Origin: Schistosoma mansoni
Taxonomy: Eukaryota; Platyhelminthes; Trematoda; Strigeidida; Schistosomatidae
DNA length: 64,000 bases
Assembly: GCF_000237925.1 (NCBI RefSeq)
Contig: NC_031500.1
Coordinates: 7,313,254 to 7,377,253, forward strand
Direction: 5' to 3'
Shown: piece after piece, positions 1 through 13,000 of the stretch
Position numbering within the stretch: the first letter of the stretch is position 1
Layout: each line of letters starts with the position of its first letter
The notes under the pieces: generated by a model
Seen by the model: the letters and a program-made list of their open reading frames with translations, nothing else
Told to the model about the DNA's origin: nothing
The model's database searches: none
Translations under genes and position numbers: made by a program

Positions 1-178
1 AAAAGAGGAAGACCAAAGAACACATTACTCCGAGAAATGGAGACAGACATGACAAAAATTTGAACAAAAATTGGATAGAACTAGAAAAGAAGGCCCAGGA
101 CAGAGTAGGTTGGAGAATGCTGGTCAGGGGCCTATGCTCCATTGGGGGTAACAGGTGTAAGTAAGGTAGCTTAAGCCA
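1..178 (+). mobile_element. 3' end of an RTE-like LINE
   Basis: Conceptual translation resembles [15 protein letters not shown] then [11 protein letters not shown], the usual C-terminal end of schistosome endonuclease/reverse-transcriptase LINEs, followed by a GTAAG-type tail near 155-170. Several stops are present in this short piece, so it is a dead fragment. The element starts outside the window. Confidence 0.55.
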
Positions 179-189
179 AACAGAAAGAA

Positions 190-2330
190 ATTTAGGTGGT
201 TATTTTGGAATTCTGGCTCAGTACATGTCTGGACTCTGATCATGCTCTCATAGAAGCACGCATTCGCTTGCGCTCCACTGGACTCAGTAAAGCCACTCTA
301 AAAAGATCCATTAGAGTTGAACTCAGCAACAAAAGAGCAAGAGGTAAATTCCATGAACAACTGAAGTCAGACTTAAACAATTTTGAAAATGAGGCTGACC
401 CAGATGTTGCTTAGAAAGATATACGAACGGTTGTGGAAAGAGCAGCGACAACTATTAGTGATCTGAACCAAAGGGTTACGAAAAACCAGTGGATTTCAGC
501 TTCATCTATTGCATTGGTAGACTCTCATAAACTCATCCCATCTGGCTCTGAAGGTGGTGACGAGCAAAAGCAAATTAGATCTAGGTTAACTAAAAGTCCA
601 CGGAACGATTGTGAGCAGTTGTGGGCAAGTAAAGCAAAAGAGATGGAAAATGCAGCGGCTGTAGGTAACACCAGACAGCTTTTTAGACCAATGAAAGAAA
701 CCGGAATTAATTATTATTATTATTAGCTTTATTCAATATTATATTTTTGGTACAATATAGAATTCTCAGCACAGTATTTTAACAAGTTTCCTCTTCTTAC
801 TTCGTCCTTACTGACGATAAATATTGAGTGATCTCCAGTTAGAAGTTAGCAGTCCAGTTAATCGACATCTGGATAATGTACATTCTTCTTGCTGCATATT
901 GCCAGCAACCACAATATCTCTGATTAGGCCTTTTGTAACCTTTACAGCGAAAGGTTGTACACTTTTCAGAAACGCACCTGAATAGGTTGTTCGATTAATA
1001 GGCATAATGATGTATTCAGACAAACGAAATTAGATAAGTTGTTGAAATATCTAGATGACAGGAACAGGTAGCCCAGATGTTTAAACAGGCCGCCAATGTT
1101 CAATAGTCAAGTGTAAGTGAGATGATCTCGGCGAAAGACGATACTGTTATCTTCTCTCAGTTCAGACGTTTAGAATGATAAGCGGAACACTTTAGAGAAC
1201 AGTTCAGCTGATCTTCAGCTACACTACAGTTACTCACCATTCCCAGACAGCTTGAATGGAACATTGAAGTAGGTCCCTCGACTCTAATGGAAGTACAAAA
1301 AGCTATAGCTAATCTGAAACGAGGTAGAGCAGCTGGTCCTGATGGATTTACTACAGAGGTCTTTAAGGATGGTGGTCCAGTTTTTGCGATCAGGTTGACT
1401 AATATTTTAGCTAAAATCTGGGAGTTGGAGGTAATCCCATCTAACTGGTCGGAATCACTGATCGTCCCAATGTATGAAAAAGCGTCAAAACCATCCAGTG
1501 ATAACCATAGAGGGACTAGTTTGGCTAAAATATCATGTAAAATGCTAGTCTCAATAATTATTGGACACCCAACAAAGACTCGTGAACTGCAAACACGAGA
1601 AAATCAGACTAGCTTCAGACCTTGTCGTGGCTGTATTAAGCACATATTCACCAGTCGTCAGATTTTAGAACACAGACATGCTATTTTGGCGTCCATCAAT
1701 GACAATCTTTCATGACTTAAAAGCAAAATTTGACTGAGAGGTTCCGTGGCAGTGTCTGTCATTGCAAGTAGAAGTAAATAAAGCTTGTGAAGGCTCTTTA
1801 CTCGAAAACTACCATTTGAATAAAAGCTTATCGGGAACCGTCATCTGATTTTACTACGTCATCAAGGCTGTCCAGTATCCCCATTCTTGTTTAACTTCAT
1901 CATAGACCTATTGCTGGAAATACCGTTCTCGTCGACTGAATTTTCGGGCATTGATCTCCTACCAGGAGGTCAACTTATCGACTTCAAATACGCAGATGAC
2001 ATAGTCCTGTTTGGTGAAGACTGACAAAATGCAGATTCTTCTGTTAGAACTGAGTAATAATGCCAGGATGTTTGGGATGGGTCCCCTAAACCGTGAGATT
2101 AAAATTACTTTATACCTTTCTTCCTATGTACTAATTATTCATTCCGGTATTATATCATTTACCTAATCTTTCTTATATATATTACTACCACTTATTAACT
2201 ACTTCTATGAGTTTTCTGTTCATCTTGTGCTTGCGAGGGGTGGCAACTTGGAACGATACATAAATGTGCCTGGTCTTACGTTGTAGCTGACTGACCAATG
2301 AAACATAAGTTGGTAGTGGATACCTTAAAG
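190..2330 (+). mobile_element. SR2-like RTE LINE, decayed copy
   Basis: Reads from the end of the endonuclease (SDHALIEARIRLRSTGLSKA) through the linker (DLNQRVTKNQWISA) into reverse transcriptase (LKRGRAAGPDG, then NHRG and FRPCRGCI, then YADDIVLFGEDX). It shares its 3' UTR with the minus-strand copy at 9185-10880. Compared with that copy, the RT thumb and C-terminus are deleted: sequence jumps near 2078 from the FGM codons straight to the 3' UTR. It is also split by another repeat at about 706-1100. Frameshifts and stops, for example after 1715, show it is inactive. Confidence 0.85.
706..1100 (-). repeat. Retroposon of about 390 bp nested in the LINE
   Basis: Closely matches 25217-25612. 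On the minus strand both copies end in an AATAAA-like motif and a (TAA)n tail, as a reverse-transcribed element would. The related LINE segment at 30985-31415 lacks this block, so the insertion edges are visible at GAATTA and at AGTCAAGTG. No recognisable protein; probably a SINE or a 3' fragment of a longer LINE. Confidence 0.7.
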
Positions 2331-3020
2331 CATAATTCAAAGACTGGACTTCTGCAATAATGACCGTATTATGAAATCCTATAGAGGGATAAACTATTCA
2401 ATGTCATCTGACTCGCTCTTTTTTACTCAGTGGATCAAGTTATACGTATAGTACGAAACAAAATCTGTTTTGTCATAGGAATAATAGTCTATCAGACTAA
2501 AATGAGGCAACATTTTGTCAACGAAATAGGAAAAAACTTAATTGAAGTACAGACATACTAGGAACACAGTAATATAGTGTTGACGCAACAAATAGCTATC
2601 TACTTTTAGTAGCGAGATAAAATCAAAGCTTGATAATACAGCCTGCACTTGTGAAATATTGTAATCACGTTTTTTCACTTTATTAGATGGAACTATTAGT
2701 TTAAAAGTCATCATAATGTATCGAATTGATTGTTAGTTCATTTACTTAATTAGTTAGTAAACGTATCACAGATAAATTTTTATATTACATTGATAAGAGC
2801 TACTAGGACTGTTTAAATGTTTTTCTTCGAATAACTTTAAGATTGTTAAGGAACATAGGCTGAAACCGCTATGAACATGGTGTCAACTTTGATTCAAATG
2901 ACACTGCAAAAAATTAATGAGATAGTAAAGGCGGAGTTGGTTACTTTCGTGAAACGACAGGCAGATGTAAAGAATCAGTGGTTGCTTTATAACTTTTGTT
3001 TTTGGCTAGTTATTTCGTCA
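2331..3020. other. AT-rich spacer without recognised content
   Basis: No ORF or repeat I can name between the LINE copy and the SINE at 3021. Confidence 0.5.
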
Positions 3021-3225
3021 TTTGACATTAACACCGTTGGATGCCGGCTCAGTGGTATAGAGGTTAAACGTTCGCGCGCGAGACCGATAAGCCCTGGGTT
3101 CGAATCTCGCGGGGCGGGATCGCGGATGCGCACTCCTGAGGAGTCCCACACTAAGACGAAATGACTGTCCAGTGCTTCCAGGTTTTCCATGGTGGTCTAG
3201 CTTCAATCGACTCATGATTTCAACT
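3021..3225 (+). mobile_element. Sm-alpha-like SINE, 5'-truncated, with hammerhead module
   Basis: Contains the tRNA-like box region (GGTTCGAATCT at 3097-3107) and a hammerhead-like module at about 3130-3175 with core CTGAGGA, stem II GTCC and GACGAAA. Against the copies at 49008 and 57516 the core is intact here, but the base beside it in stem I and the first base of the stem II partner are changed. The first ~100 bp of the full-length element are absent. Confidence 0.8.
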
Positions 3226-3226
3226 A

Positions 3227-3907
3227 TAAAATCACTAGTAATCATGTCATCGACGCTGACTATTTTATAATTAAATGAAAACATCGGTTTCCTAGTATAT
3301 GTCCGTTGAGTAGAATGATCAGTGAGCCCATCTTCTGAAGTGTTTGTATTGAATTCGGAGGCAGTCCTGTAACACAACTATCAGTTCGGTCACCTCAAAG
3401 AATTTGGTCACAATAAATGTCTAGACATTGTGAAATGAAAAGATAGGTAATTGTAACTCTAAAGTGTAAATCTTGTTTCAATGGAGCATTATGTTACTTT
3501 TAATGCGAGATTATCAATACTTTATACATACTGCATCCAATGTAGAAATGATATTCCTAAATTTAAAAATTTAATGAATTTGATACATTACTGTTTGTTT
3601 CCTTCTAAAACTGATTTGAATAATGTTGAATGTTGGAACTTGTTCAAAATGTCATATGAAGAAAACAAACAAAAGCGCATCAATTAGATTTTATTTACAA
3701 TAGACCGAGAAAAAGTGTAGAAAATATTTTGCTAATTAATGAACGGAACTGAAGTTAATGAACAAATAATTCCGTTTATATCAATATGAAATCAATTAGT
3801 TATTTAATTCTTATCATCAATAAAATTGAAGAATGTATGTATGTACAGTGTTATAAATGAAATCAGGGAATAAATATATTTATTTTTTTGTAAAGAATAG
3901 TAAAGAT
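3227..3907. other. Downstream flank of TOP3A
   Basis: AT-rich. A 68-codon plus-strand ORF (3481-3687) shows no recognisable similarity and is treated as chance. Probably holds the TOP3A 3' UTR at its right edge. Confidence 0.4.
3879..3884 (-). terminator. candidate polyadenylation signal of TOP3A
   Basis: AATAAA on the minus strand, about 24 nt after the TOP3A stop codon. The 3' UTR would be very short if this one is used; position and motif are the only evidence. Confidence 0.4.
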
Positions 3908-4041
3908 TCATGTTGTTGAATGAGGGCAACGGTTCCGTGTATGACCAGGCTGTCGGCACAACCCACAACATCTAGTTACACTGGATGACGCAGATAAACT
4001 ACGGTCTTTAAAGTCACGATTTTTATTCCTAGAAATTGCAC
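3908..4041 (-). CDS. TOP3A: TOP3A terminal exon 23 (CCHC knuckle and stop)
   Basis: Encodes CCGLCRQPGHTRNRCPHSTT then TGA. The knuckle C-x2-C-x4-H-x4-C matches the human C-terminus CSLCHQPGHTRPFC. Acceptor TTTTACTAG; phase fits exon 22. Confidence 0.93.
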
Positions 4042-7000
4042 CTAGTAAAAGAGAAAAATTAGATGGAAATTATAAATTGGTTTATTTCATTTTGAAAACA
4101 GTTTTCATTATTCAGTTCCGTTTACAATTATCATTATTATTAATAATAAAAGACGAAATAGGCAACTTACCTCTTGAGTTATTCGAAGCTGGAGGAGGCC
4201 ATGATGGGACATGACCGACAGAGATATTTGTTTCAGCATTCGCTGCTGTTCTATGATAACTAAGTCCTTGTTCAATACTTGATCCAGATGCATATCGTCT
4301 GTTTGAAAGCCCATATGAGGATGAATCCGACTGTCCTGATGCTGGATCAATGTGATCTGCCCACTGAAAAAAATTACATCCAGATGCTGGACCACCATCG
4401 ACATTAGGACGACTGTTTGGACATGCGTAAAAATGACGACCTTTGTTAGACGACTGTTTATTGACAACAAGTCTAGTTTGTTGTAGAAAAAATTAAAAAT
4501 GCTTAACCATCGAAATAGTGAAATCTGAGGAAAAAATCGACACCAAATCACAAGCAAATACACAAAACAGGTTAATAGATTTAATGTTATATAACATTAA
4601 GCTTCCGACTGTTTTAATAGTGCCATGAAATAAAACTATACTTTTTGGAACATCCGTTAACTACGTGTGTTCGAGCTAGTTAACTAGTTTATATTTTAAT
4701 CCAACCTGGACTAAATATATATATTCCAATTATATTATTTGACTTAAATAGTCGATCTAAATAAATAACTGACTTTATAAATGCATATCGGTTTATGTTC
4801 TCTTTACAGGTAACCGATATTTGGACAACAATAACAACACAGATTTGATGTTTATAAACTTTTAACGCTAATAAATCGTGAACAATCTAACATAAGGTAA
4901 AAGTAATCAAGATCCGTTCACTAGACATTAGGTAATATACCAGTGAAATGGACACGGCGAACAGTAGATTTCGTGTGTTCCACATCAAAATCATAACAAA
5001 CTGATGTGTGGTCAGTGAAAGTAGGTGTGATTGGCCACTGAGCATGGACAAACAGGGAATTAGCCTCCTAACCGTTAAATAGAGGAAATCTTTTTACTAC
5101 AATTGACTTCAACTCTGAACTCACCTACCTAGATTGACTGCTTGTAATTGTATGTAATAAATTATTGTCTAGTCAATACTCTGGTTCTCTAATTTAAGGT
5201 CATGAATCGTGTATCTGATATAACGTGATCTAATCTATGTATAGTGGTACCAACCGAGTATCCGGTCTAGTAGCAGTGTATCTTCGGTCAGCAGTCATTA
5301 TCGTAGCATAGCACTATATTGTGGAACACGAGGAAATAATCTTAATTTGTCCGTTATATTACATATACCTTTAATTAACATCAAACTAGTACAATGTACT
5401 TCAGAACCATTTCATGACTAAAGTATAGAAACAACACCAACTGTAATGTGAAAATAGTGATAGTCTTCAACTTGCGTGCTTTCGTTTTGTTATTGCCAGT
5501 AGACATTTTATAAAGAATCACTGCGATATGCTAATTCCTTTGTTTATCTGATGTTCAACAAAAATAACTAGCACGGGTAGTTACATTATCTAAATAGTAA
5601 ACAGTGAAACTATTAATACTAAGAAGTACAAATCACAGAGCATCATCCTATAATATTAACCCATTCAAATTTCACATGGTAAAATAAGACCATCTCCACA
5701 GTTCTTAAGTTGTTCAACACTTTCAGAATAAATTACTTTCATGAGCGCTTTATCTTTACTATAACAGTCCAGTGCTTGCAGGTGATTGAATATGAAAATG
5801 AATTTCCAGTGGAAAACGGAAATATTAGGAGAAAGACAGATATCAGTGATAGGTTCGGGAACTAACTAATTGTTCTGTTTTTCCCTATTCGTTCATTACA
5901 GGCCTTGTTTCAATAACTAAGTAACTGTAATGAGAGTATAAGAATTACATCAGCTTAGCTGGTCAGTCACAAATTCTAAATCCACTCAATCATACAATTT
6001 AAATCTGATATGACATAAGCAGCAGCTAAATACTTACAATTTTGCAGGCTCTCCGCAACGACAAATAACACAAGCTGAATTAGAGTCTGAGGAACCTAAA
6101 CCAGATGTTCTATCACTGACACAATTAGCAATCTCAGATACATTTTCAAGACGAGAGCACGGGTCGATGACATTCCGTAATGACCTAATGAACAAGATAC
6201 GATTAGAAAAAGAGCGGTTATTGAACACACACAAATAAAACACCAGGGATAATTGACGGGACCATAAGTTTTCTCCCCATTGTCTCCGTTATTAATTACA
6301 GACTGATGGTGAAACACTAAATGGTGTCGAACATTAGTATATATGTGCTGATTTTCTACGACCACAACTAAATCATGTTGTGGTGAAAAACTAGTAAATT
6401 GATGTGCAAAATAAACGTCACTACTAACATATAATAACTATATGTTCCTCGCTACCTATAGAGCAAGCAATCACATAGATATCTCAACTATTCTGAAGTG
6501 TAACTATCAAGTCAAAAAGCAGATACAAAGGGCGTTGTTTATCTTGCAAAAGTACTCTGTACTTCGACTGCGCGAGGGACATGCTCTGTACGTCATATTA
6601 AGAAAAGCTATATTATTCACATCATTCAGATATCCCTATTTTTCCTTTGAGTATATTTCTATTATCTCAACTGGAACGACAATCACCTCTCTGGACAAAA
6701 ACTCGTTTTCAGTATCTTGCCTAGGTCCACCACCTAATGATACTGGAATAAGTGATCGGTTAGATTGTTGAGTTGTCACCGGTCAATGAGAATAAAATAT
6801 ATACATAGAGGGCAGATGCGACGGAAATTACCCAAAAGAGTAAATGATACGTGGAATTCCCGCTAAAATACTAAATAATAAAGTTAAAGTATATTAAGCT
6901 TAAGGAATATTAAAAACGTAACACAAATGGTTGAATATTTTCAATTTAGCATGTTGTACTAAACGTATTATCAGAATGACTAAGTCTTTTTCTTTGAGCT

Positions 7001-10000
7001 AGGACTACCCATCGAGAAAAGTCAGGAGATTCCTATACCCACTAACACTGAATCACATAACAAGGTTATTGCATACGCTGGTGATTGATACTCTATTCAA
7101 TATCCTCATGGGTTCTCAAATTCCAATAAGTACATCAGTTAAACTAAATGGATATCTCATGTTATCCTATATTCTTCGAACTTAAAAACGTACGTATACA
7201 TGAAATACGGAGTACGATGAACAATTAATTTCAATGTCTACCTAACCGAGTAATAGGTTTGTGACTAAGTTACTGTACTTTATGAACAGTGAAAGATATA
7301 GTCAGTTAATGGGTCAAATATAAGCTTAGATTTAGGATAAGATAAGAATACTACAAACCAATTGATTGATTACACATTATATAAAAATAGCTGCCAAATT
7401 TTCATACTTTCATTTACTCGCTTCACCCTAACATTAAGACGATCACTGACTTGTTAAGTTAATATAGTAACCGGTTACTTTGAGACTAAAAGCTTATACA
7501 CAAAGCAAGTTAGGAATTCGAGTTTTCCATTGGACTGGATAAGTCAGTGTCTGATTTAAGTCCTTCACTTTAAAAGAGATACCCGAAGATTGTAAATGCA
7601 GTAATTAAAACTTCGCTAGTTAGGAAGAGACAGAAGACCCATATCCAATATTTTCAAAAGTTAGGATATCAATTCAGAAAATGGAACCAATATAGTTCAT
7701 AAAAAAAAACAGGTCGGCCCTCAGTATGAATATTTTGTACACAAATGACATGAGGAAATGTAGGATACTTTAATCGTTCTCACAAAAGTCAAGTGTTTTA
7801 CTTATCTTATTTCAACCATATGGTCTGATCGATCAAATACTCTGAGTGAACCATCTAGAAAGACAAATTCATTAATTTAGATTTAGCCATATTTTACCAG
7901 TTTTCCTCACACAGAAGATGGAGAGGCTTTTATGTTGGAAACGATACTTTAGTGATGATAATTATGACGTGATAATGTTAAGTAAATTGAAAACTATATA
8001 GTTTGTATAAAAAATTAAAGCAACTTACACTTGAGTACTAGAATACAAAGGACTAGATTGAGCAATAGTTATTGGAGTTGTTTGGGATTTCCATAAAAAG
8101 AAATCACATGAATTACCTGCTAGTCCAGGACAACGATAAAACAATCGACCTGAAAAATAAAAAAAGGTTTATATAAACAAATACAATAAGAACCAAATTT
8201 ACAAAATCCTGTTAACAAATTTTCAAGCTGAGTAGTGAATAGAACAAACAGACAGTATTACATATGAAACAATATTATCGCTAAGCTGTGGTCCGAACCA
8301 AAAAAAGAAATCAACAGTTTGTGTGGGACAGATTACACAGAAGCCTAACTGAAAAGAAAATAAAGATGATCGGTCAATCATCATCAACGTGACACATATG
8401 TGCGTTGGACTAAGTTATCATACCAAATTAAAATGTGATGCGAATAATGAGATGGATTATAAAATAAAGTGAAATAATGTAGTGGCGGTGAAAATGAGAA
8501 AGATTAAACACTGAGAACATGTTTCGAAAAGGCACGGTATGTGTAAAAGAATATTGGAATTCAAGATCCATAAGAAAATAAAGAGATAATGTATCTTCAC
8601 TATTTTAAACGATTATAAGCCATGTTCCCCAAAGTCTTGATACACTGATTGCAGTTATCACCCCCACACAAACCAGGCAACCTGCAACTACTACCATGGT
8701 TTAAGGAATGATTAGAAAGACAGTCATAGAAAACTTAGGATTTGATACAGCCAAGTATCTATTCAAGGTGTCTTGTTTCATTTGGACGTAGTATGAATTT
8801 ACCGAAATGGGACCAGATGAAAAGAAAAAATATTATACTAATTATAGTGAAAATGGTTCTAAAAGAATAAATGAAATAGAAGTACTTGGCTCTTCAAACC
8901 GAAGTAGATGGCGTGCTGTCTGAATCTGAGATCGTTTGTTTGAAAGCTGAATTGCTGTAACCACTAAGCCTGTTTTGAATATTCAATGAGGTAATAGTCT
9001 CGTTAGGTGAATTCAGTAAACGTAAGTTCCATAAGCAAACTGATTTATAGATATAGTAAAAATAAACCAAATCCTTAAGAACTACAGCACTGAAAAAAAA
9101 TCCAGGTATGACTATCCTTGCAACGAAACTGTCAAATCTTTAGTAGGAGCCTGTTACCTGTAACGTCAAATAAATTGGAAAACAGGTAGTAACTGATGAA
9201 AGAGGGTGAGGACCATGGTTTATTCAGTCAGCTACAACATGAGACCAGGCACATATATGCATCGGTCCAAGTTGCCATACCTCATCGGCACAACAAGATG
9301 TACACCGAATTCATAGAAGTAGTTAATTTAATGGTGGTAAGATATAAAAGAAAGATTGCATATAAGGATATGGTACATGAAGAAAGACAGATATGAAGCA
9401 ATTTTAATTTCACGGTTTAAGGGAGGACAAAGAGTGTATACACCTACGCCATTGTGATCGATCATGAGCCATGTCACCCAGAGTCTCCAACCATTGGTTA
9501 CGATAGTGATGCGGACTCCAACCAAGTAGTCTGCATCTACCAACATGGCTCAGACTAGAAGTTAGTGACTTCAAGCACTGATGCCACGTTTTGGTTTGGC
9601 CGCCCCTAACTCTCTTCCAACCATCGTCAATACTAGTCAGCATTGAGTGTCGTGGTAATCGGTGTTCAGGCATACGTAACACGTGGCCCAACCATCTCAG
9701 TCGATGAAGATTCATAACCTCACCAACTGATTTACCATCATTCCCCAATACCCTGTGTTTAACCTCACTATTACGTACCCGGTAATCTCAGCAGATGCGA
9801 GCAATATTTCTAAGACATCTGTGGTCAAATACTAGTAACCTACGAGTATCTTCTACCATAAATGGCTATGTTTCACAGCCGTAAAGTAGAACAGAGCGAA
9901 CTGCTGTGCAGTATACTCGTCCCTTAATTGATAGACGGATATTTCGCCTTCGCCATAGGTGACGAGGGTTGGCAAAAGTCAAACGCGATTTTTGAATCCG

Positions 10001-13000
10001 TGCAGAAATTTCGTCAGACATCAACCCATTAGGGCTGATCAGACTTCCAAGATAGGTGAAGCTGTCGACGCGTTCGACTACTTCACTCCCTGTCCTTAGT
10101 TCAGGTGTTGACGCAAACCAGTCCTGGAGTAGCAATTTACATTTATATGAGGAGAAACGCATCCCAAACATCCTGACATTATTACTCAGTTCTAACAGAA
10201 GACTCTGAATTTTGTCAGAGTCTTCACTAAACAGGACTATGTCATCTGCGTATTCTAAGTCGATAAGTGGACCTCCTGGTAGGAGATCAAGTGCTGAAAA
10301 TTCAGTCGACGAATGTTATTTTCAGCAATAGGTCTATAATGAAGTTAAACAAAAATGGGGATAGTGGACAGCCTTGTCGGACACCACCTGATGTTGTAAA
10401 ATCATATGACAGTTCGCCATATACTCTCACTCGACTGGTAGTGTTCGAGTAAAGAGCCTTCACAAGGTTTATGTACTTCTGAGTTACACCTTTTAATGAC
10501 AGACACTGACACAAAACCTCTCGGTCTACAGAGTCAAATGCTGCTTTTAAGTCAAGAAAAACTATCATAATCGGACGCCGATAAGCATGTCTGTGCTCTA
10601 AAACCTGACGAATAGTGAATATGTGGTCGATACAGTCTCAAACAGGTCTGAAGTCAGCCTGATTTTCTCGTGTTTGCAGTTCACGAGTCTCAGTTAGGCG
10701 CCCGATAATTATTGAGGCAAGTATTTTAGATGTTCTTTTAGTCAGACTAACTCCTCTATGGTTATCACAGGATGATTTTGACCCCTTCTTATATATTGAG
10801 ACAATAAGTGGTTTATTGAAGACTCAAAACCAAGCATACGAACCAGTTACCTAAAGATATTATGGTCGTCGACGAGCTTCTTGAAAGCACGAGCGCACGC
10901 CAATTAGAAGTTCCTTAATGCGATGGAACAACTGTTAACAGTTCTTACAAGTTTTCGGTGGTTTCCTAAGTCACATAACTTCGTTATGAGGACTGGATTC
11001 AAATTTAAATAAAAGCAACCAGGATTGCACAGTATGTGATTCAAAAGCTTCAACACTAATACTGTAATGCGCAAGAACAAGAGTGGGGACAATCGAATGT
11101 ATTTGACACGAAATTACAGAATATCTCACTAAAATTTGACAATCACGCAGTAAACAGTTAATCTGCAAACTATCAATCAATCGTCTCAATCTGGACCGTT
11201 TCCTCTGCAAATATCAGTCCATCGTCTCCGATTATTATTGTTCATGCATTTTCATACTAGTTGCGTTACGTTCCCGTTTTTTCCTTATCGATCTTCTACT
11301 GAAACACATTCTATGCCTGACCATCGTTACATACTACTTATGTCGATATAAGCAACACTACTACTACTACTACTACTACTAATAATAATAATAATAATAA
11401 TAACGACAATAATAATTAATGATAAAAATATTATGACTAAACAAACATAGTACACGATCATAGACAGCATTATAACAATCATTTATAAACCTTGATTTGG
11501 GCCTGGTTTCTTGACAGTCAATTGAATAGCTGAATGGCCACAATTGCACAAAATATTGTCTGAATCACCAGCCTCTGCGTTGTCGACAGATCTTGAGAAA
11601 TTAGGAGACCGAGGTAGAGTGTTATGGGATGAATGATTAGATGTTGGATGTAGATTTAAATAAGGTTTCGCATGCAACAGATTGGAGAAATTATGATTAC
11701 TATCAATTCCAGTAGATGAGAATGAAGAAGGAGGAAGGGAGGAAGAAAAATTACGTGTTTGTGAAGGAAGAGGATCTCGATTAGCAATGAGTTCATTCGA
11801 AACAGTTGTTTGTGAAGAGATGGATGAATTATTCACTAGACGAATATGAATTCCTAATATTCTGCAAATATCTTCATCGCAAAATATACAAGTTATATAT
11901 CTGTAAAACAGGAATTTGAGAAATGAAAAAAATAAAGCAATAGAGTAACTGGCAGGTTAAAATTTAATTATAAAATATTAATTGAATGGTAATAGATTAG
12001 AAGCAGTTGACATAAAGCCTTGTTTGGTTGCACTCAACAGGAAGATTATATTGGTACTACTCTGAAGTTTATAAATAGATCATACTGTTGACTAGTAAAT
12101 TAGTTAAAATGAATTTATTGTTTTGTATTTAATCCTATCAACAAACTTCTAATAAGATGTATCATTATCTGTTTAAGTGATCAAATTCAATATCTAATCA
12201 GTAGAATTTGATTTGTACTGTCGACTAAATCAACTAAGAATAATGACTAATAAGTTAAATCTAATTCCAGAGCAGGTTAGCCGTATTTCAAACAGACTAA
12301 GTGACAATATATTTGAAAAAAATTGGCTAGATGCAATTTTAATATGTATGTACACATCAACTTAGTAACAAAGGCATTAGTACAATCAGGTGAATGTTCA
12401 TGGACAGGATAAATAGCGTTTTTTGGATTTTTTTTTTGCCATAATAATCATTGAAAAAGGGCAAATATTACCATTCCGTCACTAAGGGATTGGTCAAGTA
12501 AACTCCAAACTCTTTTACGGAAATATGACGTGGATTCAAAACAATAAATTGTCGATATTTCTGGGAAAGTCAGACAGCACCTTATAAAAGCTCTTTGAAG
12601 ATTCTGACAGCATAATAGACGTATGAAGTCTCGAAATAAGAATAAAGGACACGTCTGGAAGACAATACTATTGAGAAACACAAACTTCAAAGACCTACAG
12701 ACCTGGGTGTTGGCTACATTGTTAAGGTAGAATTAGGTTTAAAGTATATTCTACAAAAAGAATCAATAAGAATAAACACGTAAGATAGAAGAAAGTCTCG
12801 TCAAACGTCCACTAACGACTAAGAAAATAAAACAAATTAGACACTATACTTTCATAGTAGGTAACCGAATTAAGGTAAACAAAGCTTTAATCAGAAGTAC
12901 GTATAACTGGGGGGGTACATAAATACTGTATGAAATAAAAACACGTTAAAACACAGAAATAATGTTTAGTGAGGTAGAAAATTATCTGGAGTTAAAAAGT

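Noticed and set aside
4108-4563. 151-codon minus ORF overlapping TOP3A exon 22
   Set aside because: It is another frame of exon 22 and its intron; the TOP3A frame matches the GRF finger and fits the splice phases.
6630-6770. Possible extra TOP3A exon between exons 20 and 21 (SLGGGPRQDTENEF on the minus strand)
   Set aside because: A good acceptor precedes it, but no donor/acceptor choice keeps phase with both neighbours, and exons 20 and 21 already join in frame.
6442-6771. 109-codon plus-strand ORF in a TOP3A intron
   Set aside because: No recognisable domain, antisense to the intronic stretch above, composition typical of chance.
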